Below are positions 15,533 to 24,575 of a DNA stretch of 35,427 nucleotides, in pieces (within the stretch, counting starts at the first letter, position 1; each line of letters begins with the position of its first letter). The notes below the pieces were generated by a model that saw nothing but the letters and a program-made list of their open reading frames with translations, did no database searches and was not told the DNA's origin. Source of the DNA: Acidobacteriota bacterium (GTDB lineage Bacteria; Acidobacteriota; Blastocatellia; Pyrinomonadales; Pyrinomonadaceae); NCBI GenBank assembly GCA_019639215.1, contig JAHBSH010000018.1, positions 1 to 35,427 of the forward strand, read 5' to 3'. The translations under genes and the position numbers were made by a program.

Positions 15533-17065
15533 ATGAGAAATGTCAGATTTTGGAGCATTTTGCTTTTTTCTTTCACGGTAGTGTTGGGAAATGTAGTTAT
15601 TAGTGCTCAGACAACCGGCGAAGGTACACCGTCACAGCGGTTGGAGGTGATGCGTCAAAAATTGGAGACAATTCGCCGTTCTGCGAACAGTGCCGTTTCC
15701 GCCTTGAGGGAAGAAGGAGACGATGCGAAAACGGATCGTGAGAACCCGGATTCTCCAACTTCCAGACTGCGTTCTATTGAACGTGAGGCGGCCTCACTCC
15801 AAAATCAGGTGAACAGCCTGCGTGGTAAACTTGATAGAGCAGAAAAGTATGAAATGAGCGAGATCGACCAGCTGGAAGTCGCAGTTGCAGATCTTCAAAC
15901 TCGTGCTGAGATAGTACAGGTAGAAACTGCAGCTGATCGCGCCAATCCGGATTCAGCTGTTGGCCAACCGCGGGAGATCAAGAAGAAAAAGAAGTTTCTT
16001 GGCATTTTTGGCGGTGGCGGAAATGATGAGTACGACGAACTCATCGGATCAGTTGCTCCTGGACGTGACAAACAGCTTTTCATCAACGCGACCCGCGAAG
16101 TTCGTAAGCGTAATTATGATGTCGGGCGACTTTTGTTCCAGACCATAATCACCACTTATCCTGACTCGCCGTACCTACCGATGGCAAAGCTAGCTGTGGC
16201 CGACTCTTTCTATCTAGAAGGTTCGACAAGCGGCCTCATTCAAGCCATTGCTGCTTATAAAGACTGGCTGACTTTTTTCCCGACACATCCTTTGTCGGAC
16301 AGGGTTGTTCTGAAGATCGCAGAATCAGAGATGCGGCAGATCGGATTGCCTGATCATGATGCCACTAGAGCTCGACGGGCCGAAGTGACGCTAAAGGGTC
16401 TTTTGGCAAACTACCCCAATTCTATTCTTAAGGACGAAGCTGAACAAAGGCTTTCTGAGGTACAAAATAATCTTGGTACACACAATCTTTTAATAGCTAA
16501 TTACTATTACACATTGTCTGTTGACCAGAAAAAAGGCGTAGGCCTAAAGGGAGCTCAATCCCGTTACCGTGAGATCATAGACAAGTACCCGAATTTCGGT
16601 AACATGGACGAAGTTCTTTATAAACTTGCTGTTACATATATGGTCGAAGAAGAGACTGACCAGGCAGCTAGGTATTTTGCACAGATCGTCACCGATTATC
16701 CGCACAGCGACTATGGTGAAAGGGCTAAAGATCAGCTCGAGCTAATCGGTGTGCAGGTGCCGATGCCCAAACCTGAAAGAATGAATGTCCTACCGCCGGA
16801 GTCAGTGTCATTCTTCAGAAATTTCCGCAATCAGCTTTTTGGTATCTATCCCATGACCATTGACAGGAATGGTGTATTGATGACCCGAAACTTTGATAAG
16901 GAAAAATTTGAACTCATTGATCAGGTCGTTGAGAATCAGGGTGATATTTTTTCAAATCAGATACCCCAATCGCTTACAACGGTGATCTCACAACGGCAAT
17001 CTACACCGCCGAGTGTACAGCCTCGTGAAGGACAGGTTCCGAGAGCCAACGACCAGGAACAATAA
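15533..17065 (+). CDS. BamD-like secreted TPR protein (no lipobox)
   Basis: The product has 510 residues from the ATG at 15533, which has GGAG seven bases upstream; a TTG at 15521 is less likely. Residues 1-26 form a signal peptide. Residues 45-125 look like a coiled coil (SLQNQVNSLRGKLDRAEKYE). From about 175 to 420 there are BamD/YbgF-like TPR repeats marked by TYPDSPYLPMAKLAVADSFY, FFPTHPLSDRVVLKIAESE, and DYPHSDYGERAKDQLELIG. A Pro/Gln-rich tail follows. BamD proteins of the outer-membrane beta-barrel assembly machine are lipoproteins. Here no cysteine follows the signal peptide, so it is probably soluble in the periplasm or bound through partners. The family resemblance is good; a true BamD role is uncertain. 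Confidence 0.8.
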   Translation: MRNVRFWSILLFSFTVVLGNVVISAQTTGEGTPSQRLEVMRQKLETIRRSANSAVSALREEGDDAKTDRENPDSPTSRLRSIEREAASLQNQVNSLRGKLDRAEKYEMSEIDQLEVAVADLQTRAEIVQVETAADRANPDSAVGQPREIKKKKKFLGIFGGGGNDEYDELIGSVAPGRDKQLFINATREVRKRNYDVGRLLFQTIITTYPDSPYLPMAKLAVADSFYLEGSTSGLIQAIAAYKDWLTFFPTHPLSDRVVLKIAESEMRQIGLPDHDATRARRAEVTLKGLLANYPNSILKDEAEQRLSEVQNNLGTHNLLIANYYYTLSVDQKKGVGLKGAQSRYREIIDKYPNFGNMDEVLYKLAVTYMVEEETDQAARYFAQIVTDYPHSDYGERAKDQLELIGVQVPMPKPERMNVLPPESVSFFRNFRNQLFGIYPMTIDRNGVLMTRNFDKEKFELIDQVVENQGDIFSNQIPQSLTTVISQRQSTPPSVQPREGQVPRANDQEQ

Positions 17066-17101
17066 GGATCTGGCAGAAGAATAAAGTTGTGGTAAACAAG
17101 T

Positions 17102-17128
17102 AAAGCGGTTCTTTCGGGAACCGCTTTT
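17102..17128 (+). terminator. Intrinsic terminator between the BamD-like gene and the TPR gene
   Basis: A perfect 10-bp stem (17102-17111 with 17118-17127) closes a six-base TTTCGG loop and ends in a four-T run. It could end or attenuate the fmt-to-BamD-like transcript. Confidence 0.6.
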
Positions 17129-17151
17129 CCTAACAAAAGAGAAGTAAAAAA

Positions 17152-19284
17152 ATGTCACTTAATACACCGTGCGTAAAAGGACTGTTAATACGTTTTGCGA
17201 CCATCACAATTCTGTCGGCTGGCTTTGTAATGACACCGACCATTTCATGGTCTCAAAGTGTTCAGTTTCCTACTCCGACCCCTCCGCCTCAATCTGCTGT
17301 TAAAATATCTACGATTCTCAAAGCTAACCTTGACCGCCTTGGAAATACATCTCCTAGTGCCGAAGCGCGGCGAAAGGCTTATGCACTCATGTTAGAAGGT
17401 CAGCGTCATATGTGGACGGGGAATCGCACCAGAAATCGCACCAGGTCAACTGCGAGTCTTCGCTCAGCCCAATCTTCCTTTATTGCTGCCGCAAATACAG
17501 ATCCTCGTCTTGCTGAGGTCTATACTGCCCTGGCAGAACTTGAGATAAGTCTGAACGCACAGGAATCTGCCGTAGATGAAGCAATAGCTCTGGGAGAGCT
17601 GGCAATTAGAATAGATCCCAATAATTTCGGTTCGCTTAGACTTCTCGGCAGATTCTACTCGTACCGAAGCCGTGTTGGTTCAGGTCCATTTGATCGAAAG
17701 TTGGGCGACACAGCCGTACAGCATTGGACAAAAATGGTCGAGCTTGATCCAAGAAATGCTGAGGCTTGGGCTTTTCTGAGCGCCTTTTACGAGCGGTTTG
17801 GAAATGAGGATAAAAGGATAGAAGCCCTTCGCTCTTGGATCTCTTCGGCCGCCCCCTTGGATAGTCAGTTCTATTCGGCTGTCATGGGATCTTCAGAGAC
17901 ACTTGCTCCAGCATCAGCATCGCTGAAATTGGGTGCGGCTTTGCTGAATGCCGGACGGAATGCTGAGGCAATAGGCGTAATAAGCCCGATAGTTGTTGAT
18001 AGTCCTGATAATGCAACAGCAGCGGAATTACTAAAGGATGCTGTAAACACTGCTGATGCCTCAACCGCGGCAGCAGCTGTTGAGGCCTTACAGGCTGCTG
18101 TTTATGCCAATCCCGAAAATGTAGGGTTGATGATCATTTTGGCGGAGGTGTACGAACGAACCGGACGAACCGAGGATCTGAATAGGCTTTTTACATCTGC
18201 TGTTGAACGTCTCAGGGGACAGAACGTAGTTGCTGCTTCAGAGATACGGGCGGCTTATGGCGACATGCAATATCGCCAGGAACAATATTCGGAAGCTGCC
18301 AGAAGTTACCGCGAAGCCGTCGCGATGCGGTTAGGAGATGGAGAGGGTATTGAGGTTGAAGACGGACGAGAATTCATTATTGAAGTTATGTCACGTCTCA
18401 TCAGGACTGAACGGGCAACAGGCAATGATTCCGGGGTTGAAAAAGCAATTGAAGAATCCCGAAGGCTATTTGGAAAGGACGATCTTTTTGCTGACCGTCA
18501 GCTGATCTCTTATTACCGTGAAACAGGTAAAAGAGACAGGGCTTTGACCGTTGTACGTGAACTGAGAAAGCGGATGCCGGATGATGGCGGTTTCCTACGA
18601 CTGGAAGCAACGCTGCTGACAGAGACCGGAAAGGTCGAAGAAGGTGTAAAACTGATCACCGATCTGATGAAAGCACCGGTAGCGGCAAATCCGGAAAGAA
18701 ATACACTGCTGGATGACGAGTTCTCAAATTATTTGTTTATATCAAGTCTATATTCGCAGGCCGGACGAGGAAAAGATGCCGCAGATGCTGCTAACAAGGC
18801 ATTGTCTGTCGCTAAAAGCCCGGAACGTCAGCAGATAGCAAAATTAACGCTTGCGACCGCACAAAATGCCGGTGGAGACTTTGCCGGTGCCGAATCTACA
18901 CTGCGTTCCATACTTAAAACGTCGCCCAATAACCCGATAGCACTTAATAACCTCGGTTATTTCCTTATAGAACGCAATGAACGATTGGCCGAGGCCAAAG
19001 AAATGATAGAAAAGGCACTAAGATCGGATCCGACCAATCCGTCATATCTAGACAGCCTCGGATGGGCACACTACAAACTTGGTTCTTACACGGAGGCAGA
19101 AAGATTTTTAAGGGAAGCTGCCCGACATGATCCGTCTTCGGCAACGATACAGGATCATTTGGGAGATGTTCTAAAAAAACAAGGGAAGGAAGATGCCGCA
19201 AAAACAGCATGGGAAAGGGCTGTCCTACTGTCATCTGATCAGGCGGCTGTCACCAGAATACGCGAAAAATTGAGAAAAAAGTGA
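17152..19284 (+). CDS. Secreted/periplasmic tetratricopeptide repeat protein
   Basis: The product has 710 residues. The N-terminus (about 1-35) is a signal peptide or anchor ending in TISWSQS. The rest is almost all TPR-type helical hairpins, with clear units such as DPRNAEAWAFLSAFYERFG (about 200), PNNPIALNNLGYFLIERN (about 590), DPTNPSYLDSLGWAHYKLG (about 625) and DPSSATIQDHLGDVLKKQG (about 660). The last three form a canonical C-terminal TPR block. Such proteins act as periplasmic scaffolds in envelope assembly or export; no partner can be named. AGAGAAG precedes the ATG by about nine bases. It follows the BamD-like gene across a terminator and is closed by a bidirectional terminator at 19355-19391. 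Confidence 0.85.
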   Translation: MSLNTPCVKGLLIRFATITILSAGFVMTPTISWSQSVQFPTPTPPPQSAVKISTILKANLDRLGNTSPSAEARRKAYALMLEGQRHMWTGNRTRNRTRSTASLRSAQSSFIAAANTDPRLAEVYTALAELEISLNAQESAVDEAIALGELAIRIDPNNFGSLRLLGRFYSYRSRVGSGPFDRKLGDTAVQHWTKMVELDPRNAEAWAFLSAFYERFGNEDKRIEALRSWISSAAPLDSQFYSAVMGSSETLAPASASLKLGAALLNAGRNAEAIGVISPIVVDSPDNATAAELLKDAVNTADASTAAAAVEALQAAVYANPENVGLMIILAEVYERTGRTEDLNRLFTSAVERLRGQNVVAASEIRAAYGDMQYRQEQYSEAARSYREAVAMRLGDGEGIEVEDGREFIIEVMSRLIRTERATGNDSGVEKAIEESRRLFGKDDLFADRQLISYYRETGKRDRALTVVRELRKRMPDDGGFLRLEATLLTETGKVEEGVKLITDLMKAPVAANPERNTLLDDEFSNYLFISSLYSQAGRGKDAADAANKALSVAKSPERQQIAKLTLATAQNAGGDFAGAESTLRSILKTSPNNPIALNNLGYFLIERNERLAEAKEMIEKALRSDPTNPSYLDSLGWAHYKLGSYTEAERFLREAARHDPSSATIQDHLGDVLKKQGKEDAAKTAWERAVLLSSDQAAVTRIREKLRKK

Positions 19285-19354
19285 TTCATTCTAAGCTTTT
19301 AAGACGAGCGGTTTTCCGTAAACAAGATAAAGCTATTAAATATATCAAAATGAA

Positions 19355-19391
19355 ATATCCTCCGCATACTCAATAGATATGCGGAGGATAT
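19355..19391. terminator. Bidirectional terminator between convergent TPR and M48 genes
   Basis: A perfect 14-bp stem (19355-19368 with 19378-19391) has a nine-base loop. It is followed on the plus strand by GTTTTTG and on the minus strand by TTTCATTTT. It lies exactly between two convergent genes. Confidence 0.75.
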
Positions 19392-19419
19392 GTTTTTGAG
19401 AAGGGCTTTATCTACCCAC

Positions 19420-20604
19420 TTAATTTTCCGGTGATGGACTTGGGCTAGGGCTTGGCTCAGGTTCCTGATCACGGCGTCTGAGCGTCGGTGGTTTGGAACT
19501 TGATTCGCCATCCGTATTTCCGACATTCGGATCGCCCGGATCTTCGGGTTGCCTGCGCTTAAGTGTCGGTCTGCCCGGGTCGCCATCATTGGAATCACTA
19601 ATTATGCCGGCTTTGGCATTTGTCGTTCTCAGAAGATGACTCTTTACCCGGTTAAATTCAGATGAGCTGATCACATATTCTTCTTTTTCAGGGAAGCGGG
19701 CTACAAGTGAGATGCTCGCGTCACGACGATCTATTGATTGTGGATGGGTTGAAAAGATCTTTGCCCAAGTGCCCGGCTTTTTCTTGTTCTTTTCATTAAG
19801 CTTTTCAAACATCGTTGCCATGCCGTTAGGGTCATAACCGGCGGCGTAAAGATACTGTACGCCTAGCGTGTCTGCCTCAGTTTCAGCATTACGGCTAAAT
19901 TTGAGGAAGCTGAGAAGCTGGCCAAAACCACCCGCGTTCTGGGCAATTGCACTCGCAACGCCACCGCCGAATATAATCGTGGCGATAAGTCCGTAGTTGA
20001 TAGCCTGAAGTTTGCCTTGATTTTCCATTGCGTGCCGAGCAGCGACATGAGCTATTTCATGTGCCATCACGCCTGCAAGCTCTGATTCATTGTCAGCGGC
20101 GAGAATAAGCCCTTTATTGACAAAGAAATAACCTCCGGGCAGGGCAAAGGCGTTTACTTCATCACTGTCGATAACCTTTATGGTAAATGGGATCTTAGCG
20201 TCTGAATGGAGAACAAGATTCTGTCCTACCCGATTTACATATTCTGTGACGAGCGGGTCTTCGACCATTTTGGTAGATTGCTCCACCTCCATCGCGAGTT
20301 GCCGACCTAGGGCTAACTCTTTGCTCTGCGAACCGCCCAGCCAACCAAAGAGTTTATCTGTTCCTTTATTGATCTTGCGTTTGCCGATCATCGCCGGATT
20401 TTCTTTATCGGAAAGCGGTTTTAGCCTATCCTGAACGTCAGAGAGTTGACTGGTTTTCTTGGTATCGTCATCCTCTTTTTTGGCTGTAGCTGTTTGAGCA
20501 GGAGCCTGTGCAGAAACACTCATTAGCGGCAATGCAAAGCTTGTTGACGTGACGACCGCAGCCATGAAACTGGTCAATATTTGCTTGGAAAACTTATCTT
20601 TCAC
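19420..20604 (-). CDS. Secreted M48-family metalloprotease (BepA/YggG-like)
   Basis: The product has 394 residues. The GTG start is fixed by a strong GGGGAGGT five bases upstream. Residues 1-33 form a signal peptide ending in SVSAQ. The protease domain (about 95-310) has the zinc motif HEIAH (182-186) and the downstream ligand in AETEADTLG (probably Glu241), with NAFALPGGYFFVNKG before it as in BepA. These enzymes degrade misassembled outer-membrane proteins. No C-terminal TPR domain follows, unlike E. coli BepA. Instead there is a low-complexity tail with repeated RPTLKRRQ/PPTLRRRD-like segments and a final Pro-Ser repeat. The convergent TPR gene might supply such a scaffold, but this is only a suggestion from position. 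Confidence 0.9.
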   Translation of the reverse strand: MKDKFSKQILTSFMAAVVTSTSFALPLMSVSAQAPAQTATAKKEDDDTKKTSQLSDVQDRLKPLSDKENPAMIGKRKINKGTDKLFGWLGGSQSKELALGRQLAMEVEQSTKMVEDPLVTEYVNRVGQNLVLHSDAKIPFTIKVIDSDEVNAFALPGGYFFVNKGLILAADNESELAGVMAHEIAHVAARHAMENQGKLQAINYGLIATIIFGGGVASAIAQNAGGFGQLLSFLKFSRNAETEADTLGVQYLYAAGYDPNGMATMFEKLNEKNKKKPGTWAKIFSTHPQSIDRRDASISLVARFPEKEEYVISSSEFNRVKSHLLRTTNAKAGIISDSNDGDPGRPTLKRRQPEDPGDPNVGNTDGESSSKPPTLRRRDQEPEPSPSPSPSPEN

Positions 20605-20960
20605 GATCTACCTCCCCGATCGGTCTTTCTGTTGAAATAAATATTAGAACCTTTCCGATATTGATTCAATGTTTTTTGATGCAGTAATTCAAAAAAAAGT
20701 TGGTTTTATCGGATGATCGCAGCAATTATTTGTTGCTTTCATATGACCATTATTTATTTAGATGCAAATATCATTAGAATCGTCTAACAAAATTGATTAA
20801 CAATGTTTACAGAAAGTTCTTTTGAAATTGTCGGAAAACTGGTATGATTGTTTATATGACAGCTCTCACCGGCTGTTATTTGGTTGTTCATTCCGAATAA
20901 TTTATCTTGAAGTTTGTTTTCGTCGTCCTCACGAGGGGCCTTTCTCGGGTCCGATAACAC
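20605..20960. other. AT-rich intergenic region upstream of the large ATPase gene
   Basis: These 356 bases lie between the divergent M48 protease gene and the 1184-residue ATPase gene. I see no convincing gene, repeat or tRNA. The left third carries the M48 ribosome binding site (reverse strand), and the middle is strongly AT-rich. A promoter candidate sits at 20822-20848, leaving an unusually long leader of about 105 bases before the ATPase ATG, with GC-rich hairpin potential near 20930. Confidence 0.6.
20822..20848 (+). promoter_or_regulatory. Extended -10 promoter candidate for the large ATPase gene
   Basis: TGGTATGAT (20840-20848) is an extended -10 element. TTGAAA (20822-20827) lies 15 bases upstream of TATGAT as a -35-like hexamer. 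The implied leader is about 105 bases. Confidence 0.4.
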
Positions 20961-23900
20961 ATGAAAAAAATTCAGGAAAAAGTAAAGGATATTGTTGATG
21001 TCCGCCCCTATCGGGGACTTAGGGATTTTGCTGCTGACGCACGGCAAACCCTTGAACACTATTGCTTTACAGACGATACCTCGGCATTGATGGCAAAGTG
21101 GGTGAACGCTGCTGCGACCGTCTCACCGCAGAACGGGATCGCCTTGGCCTTGGCAGGGTATCGCGGGGTCGGCAAAAGCCATTTCCTTGCAGCGTTTGGC
21201 ACCATTTTGGCTCTTTCAGAGTTACGGTCAAAAGTTGGCGACGGACATGTAGCCGCAGCTGCTCAGGGTCTTTTGCGCCGTCATTATCCTTTGGTCAGCG
21301 TTCGTCGAGGCTCCCAGGAATCGCTTGTTGACGAAATAAAAGAAGCAATTAGGAACAGATTTGGTCCTGAGGTTCAGTTCAACGCAGATACACCAGCGGC
21401 GATACTCACCGAAGGCATAAAGCGGGCCGGCGATCTACCGCTCGTGGTAATAATCGATACGGCATTTGAACGCGGAAACCGTGTGGCCCGCAACGATGGG
21501 GCGATCTTAGGTGAGGCCGCCGAATTCGCACAAAGCAATAATATGCTGCTTTGTGTAGCTCTTGACGACGACATAGCAGGGGCGGACGGTTCTAACGCAG
21601 CGATCGTTAGGACGTTCAAGATCGATTACCTTGACCAGGAACATCTTTACAAGGTGGTCAATTCGCACATTTTCCCGAAAAATGGCCAGAAGCAGCCGAT
21701 CATAGAGGATATCTATCAGTTCTTTTGCTCAGTAGTTCCTAATTTTAGATGGAGCTCCCAGAGGTTTGTATCACTATATCCTTTGCATCCAGGTATTCTT
21801 GAAATTTCGCCTTATGTTCGTCTTTATGTTCATGATTTTGCTCTCCTGAGTTTTGCAGCTGAGGCTGGTGAGCGAATACTGGGCAGACCAGCCAATTCAC
21901 TGATCGCTTTTGACGAGGTATTCGATAAGGCAGAACCTTACTTAAGGAAGATCGAAGACCTGGCTGATGCATTTCAGGCATATGACAAACTTAACACTGA
22001 AGTTGTCAGCAAAATACCAGTAATTCAAAGACTTCAGGCAAAGCTGATCCTGAAAGCGTTGCTTTTGCTGTCGCTTAACGGACGAGGCGCTACCGCTGAG
22101 GATATTTGCTCGGCGATGTTGATATTCGACGAAGCCGAACCCGTAAATGCAGTTAATAACGTCAGAAGTATAATTGAATTGTTTTCACAGGCACTTCCGG
22201 AAGATATCACCACAATTCGCGAAGAATCATCCGGAGACACCTTGTTCAGCTTTAGGGTGCAGGCGAAGGAAAATATCAACAGCGCTTTGCAGGAAGCCGT
22301 TGCCGAGATGGACCGGAAAGATGTTCCATCAATAATAAGAGGCTTGCTGCAGGAACGTTACCCGGATTTCTCAATTCCGGTTAGGTTGGACGGTTCCGCA
22401 CGCCCGTCTATGGATTCGATAGCAGTTTGGCGAGGCGGCCAGCGAAGAGGACGCATCTATTGGCGCGAAGGGGATGGCTCTGATACGACTGCGAGAGAAC
22501 GGTCAGATGACGTCCTTGATTGGGAAGTAACAATTGATCTTGGATCAAGCCCTGCTGAAGGCTCTGTCGGACACTCTAGTTCCGGCGTAGTGTGGAAACC
22601 CGACTCACTTAAGAATGAAGAAATTGACACGTTGCTGAAGCACCATCTTCTGAAGACCGAAAACAATGTGGTTGATAGGTTTGGAGAACACGTAAGGGCT
22701 TCGATACACTCTCATAGAGTTGCCGCCGAGCGTATTGTCGATCGGATAATGCTGCAGAACGGCAATCTCCGCATAGACGGTTTCGATTATAATTTTACGG
22801 AAGAAGCTCTTTCAGCCGACACGATCTCGGGCCTTATTTCCTCGATGCTTGAACCGTTGTTTGAGACGCGGTTTCCGCTTCATCCACACTTCGGTGAAAA
22901 GCTTGGCATGGCTGAGGTGTCGAAGATCGTTTCTGAGCTTTATGCTGGTTCACGCCAAAATCTTGAAGAAGTTCAGCATCTTGCCCGAACATTCTCTCTA
23001 CCGTTAGGGCTTGTCCGTTACGAGGAAGGAAAATATCTTCCGGAAACGGCCGAGAATCTTGAAAAGCTTCCAAGCGCAGTAGAGATACTCAAATCTGTAA
23101 ATGAAGATGAGAACGGAACCGTCAGCCTTCAGTCTATCTATTTAAAGCTTCGCCAACCGCCATACGGACTTGTTCGCGAAGCCCAGCATCTGATCTTTGC
23201 CGCACTTGTCGCCGAACGAAAGATAGAGTTTCTTACATCCAAAGGCGACCGAATTAGCTCCCGTTCGTTAGACCTGAAGATCATCTGGGATGATATCGTA
23301 GGTGTCGCAAAGCCGTTAGACTCAAGCGTTTCGGGTAAGCGACTGATTACATGGGCGCAAAAGATCACCGGCGATCAGGCTATCTCTTCTGTTGAAAAGA
23401 ATGAAGACGTTGCAAAGATCACGGAAAGTCTTTTGACATGGTTATCCGAATGGGACAACTCCGGTCTGCTGAACAGAATGGAACGAACCCCGGACGACCA
23501 AATGAACACGCTGATTTGGACTGAGGCAGCCCGTCTTCGCAAAACCTTTGGTATTGTTGCGGATGAGATCAGGAATTTCATCAATGGAAATTCTTACGTT
23601 GAAACTGTTCTTAGCCGTATCTCTGACGTATTTCACGACAGTGAGGATGAGTATGATCGTTCATTAAATGCAATGGCAGATCTTACGTGCTTTCTTGCCG
23701 CAGTCAAACTTCGAATAGAGATCGTATCTTATGTCGCTGCCTGTGAACCGACCGGTGATTCGAAATTGGAAGATATAAGACAGGCATTGCTGGCGTCCCT
23801 TGATAGTGCAGTAACAAAGCCTAGTGAAACGCGAAACAGAGAAGCGGGCTATTTGTGGGAGCAATTTCGCCGCGGATATGTTGAGGTCTTTGCAACCCAG

Positions 23901-24515
23901 CATGATCAGATCATGAGATCTCATGATCTACAGGAAAAGTTTGATGAGATACTAAGGACAGATATCTGGTGGGAATTCGAAAGATTATCAGACATCTCCA
24001 CGCTTCGGGGTCCTGAATGGGCTTCAGTCAAAGCGATAATGAATCGTTTCCGGCAGCTTGATTGCAAGTTTGATGTGCGAGCTGCACTTTTACAGCGTCC
24101 GTCGTGCATCTGCGGATTCTACATGAGGGAAGCAAATTCATGGCAACAACTCCCTGATCTTTTGTGGTCTGAGATAACGAAAGGCCAGGCAGCTATACGA
24201 TCCAGATTAAGGGAAATGGCACCTGAGTTATCGTCACGAATGGACGAACTTTCGAGGAGTTCGAATGATAGTATTTCGCAGGCTTGTCGCGAGATGGCAG
24301 CCATTTTACGTTCGAACAAAGATCTTCCAAGGCTTTCAGATATTCACCTTATTGCCCTGAGAAGAGCTTTCACTCGGAAAATTATCGAAGCACCATTGCC
24401 AGACGAAGATACTCACCATGATGTAAGCGGATTTGACCAAAAAGTCAGAGAAGCTCTCAGCGGACCTATCGGCAGGCCGATCGACTCTGAAGAAGCAATG
24501 CTCATAGAAATGTGA
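20961..24515 (+). CDS. Large P-loop ATPase of unknown function (BrxC/PglY/DUF6079-like, orphan)
   Basis: The product has 1184 residues. A Walker A motif GYRGVGKS (66-73) is followed by HFLAAF, like the GKSH/GKTH loops of the large BrxC, PglY and DUF6079 ATPases. The Walker B strand LPLVVIID (159-166) ends in Asp166, but the next residue is Thr instead of the usual Glu; the nearest acidic residue is Glu170. A sensor-like strand MLLCVALDDD follows (about 195-204), then YPLHPGI (about 270), a segment that resembles the HP-containing stretch in that ATPase group. Residues 350-1180 are mainly helical with no recognised nuclease, helicase or protease domain. A CICGF motif with Cys1049 and Cys1051 lies near the end. 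No methylase, PglZ, Lon-like or other defence gene is nearby, and base composition matches the neighbours. Family relation is moderate; function unknown. Confidence 0.85.
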   Translation: MKKIQEKVKDIVDVRPYRGLRDFAADARQTLEHYCFTDDTSALMAKWVNAAATVSPQNGIALALAGYRGVGKSHFLAAFGTILALSELRSKVGDGHVAAAAQGLLRRHYPLVSVRRGSQESLVDEIKEAIRNRFGPEVQFNADTPAAILTEGIKRAGDLPLVVIIDTAFERGNRVARNDGAILGEAAEFAQSNNMLLCVALDDDIAGADGSNAAIVRTFKIDYLDQEHLYKVVNSHIFPKNGQKQPIIEDIYQFFCSVVPNFRWSSQRFVSLYPLHPGILEISPYVRLYVHDFALLSFAAEAGERILGRPANSLIAFDEVFDKAEPYLRKIEDLADAFQAYDKLNTEVVSKIPVIQRLQAKLILKALLLLSLNGRGATAEDICSAMLIFDEAEPVNAVNNVRSIIELFSQALPEDITTIREESSGDTLFSFRVQAKENINSALQEAVAEMDRKDVPSIIRGLLQERYPDFSIPVRLDGSARPSMDSIAVWRGGQRRGRIYWREGDGSDTTARERSDDVLDWEVTIDLGSSPAEGSVGHSSSGVVWKPDSLKNEEIDTLLKHHLLKTENNVVDRFGEHVRASIHSHRVAAERIVDRIMLQNGNLRIDGFDYNFTEEALSADTISGLISSMLEPLFETRFPLHPHFGEKLGMAEVSKIVSELYAGSRQNLEEVQHLARTFSLPLGLVRYEEGKYLPETAENLEKLPSAVEILKSVNEDENGTVSLQSIYLKLRQPPYGLVREAQHLIFAALVAERKIEFLTSKGDRISSRSLDLKIIWDDIVGVAKPLDSSVSGKRLITWAQKITGDQAISSVEKNEDVAKITESLLTWLSEWDNSGLLNRMERTPDDQMNTLIWTEAARLRKTFGIVADEIRNFINGNSYVETVLSRISDVFHDSEDEYDRSLNAMADLTCFLAAVKLRIEIVSYVAACEPTGDSKLEDIRQALLASLDSAVTKPSETRNREAGYLWEQFRRGYVEVFATQHDQIMRSHDLQEKFDEILRTDIWWEFERLSDISTLRGPEWASVKAIMNRFRQLDCKFDVRAALLQRPSCICGFYMREANSWQQLPDLLWSEITKGQAAIRSRLREMAPELSSRMDELSRSSNDSISQACREMAAILRSNKDLPRLSDIHLIALRRAFTRKIIEAPLPDEDTHHDVSGFDQKVREALSGPIGRPIDSEEAMLIEM

Positions 24516-24575
24516 TCTCAACGTTTCCATCATTCCACTTTTCATCTTTAGCCATACAAATTGTATTGTAGTTCA

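Noticed and set aside
20784-21059. A 91-codon minus-strand open frame in the ATPase leader
   Set aside because: It runs across the start of the ATPase gene and the AT-rich spacer, with no ribosome binding site or domain.
20961-24515. Complete BREX or Pgl locus
   Set aside because: Only one BrxC/PglY-like ATPase is present. No PglX methylase, PglZ/BrxZ phosphatase, BrxA/BrxB or Lon-like protease gene flanks it.
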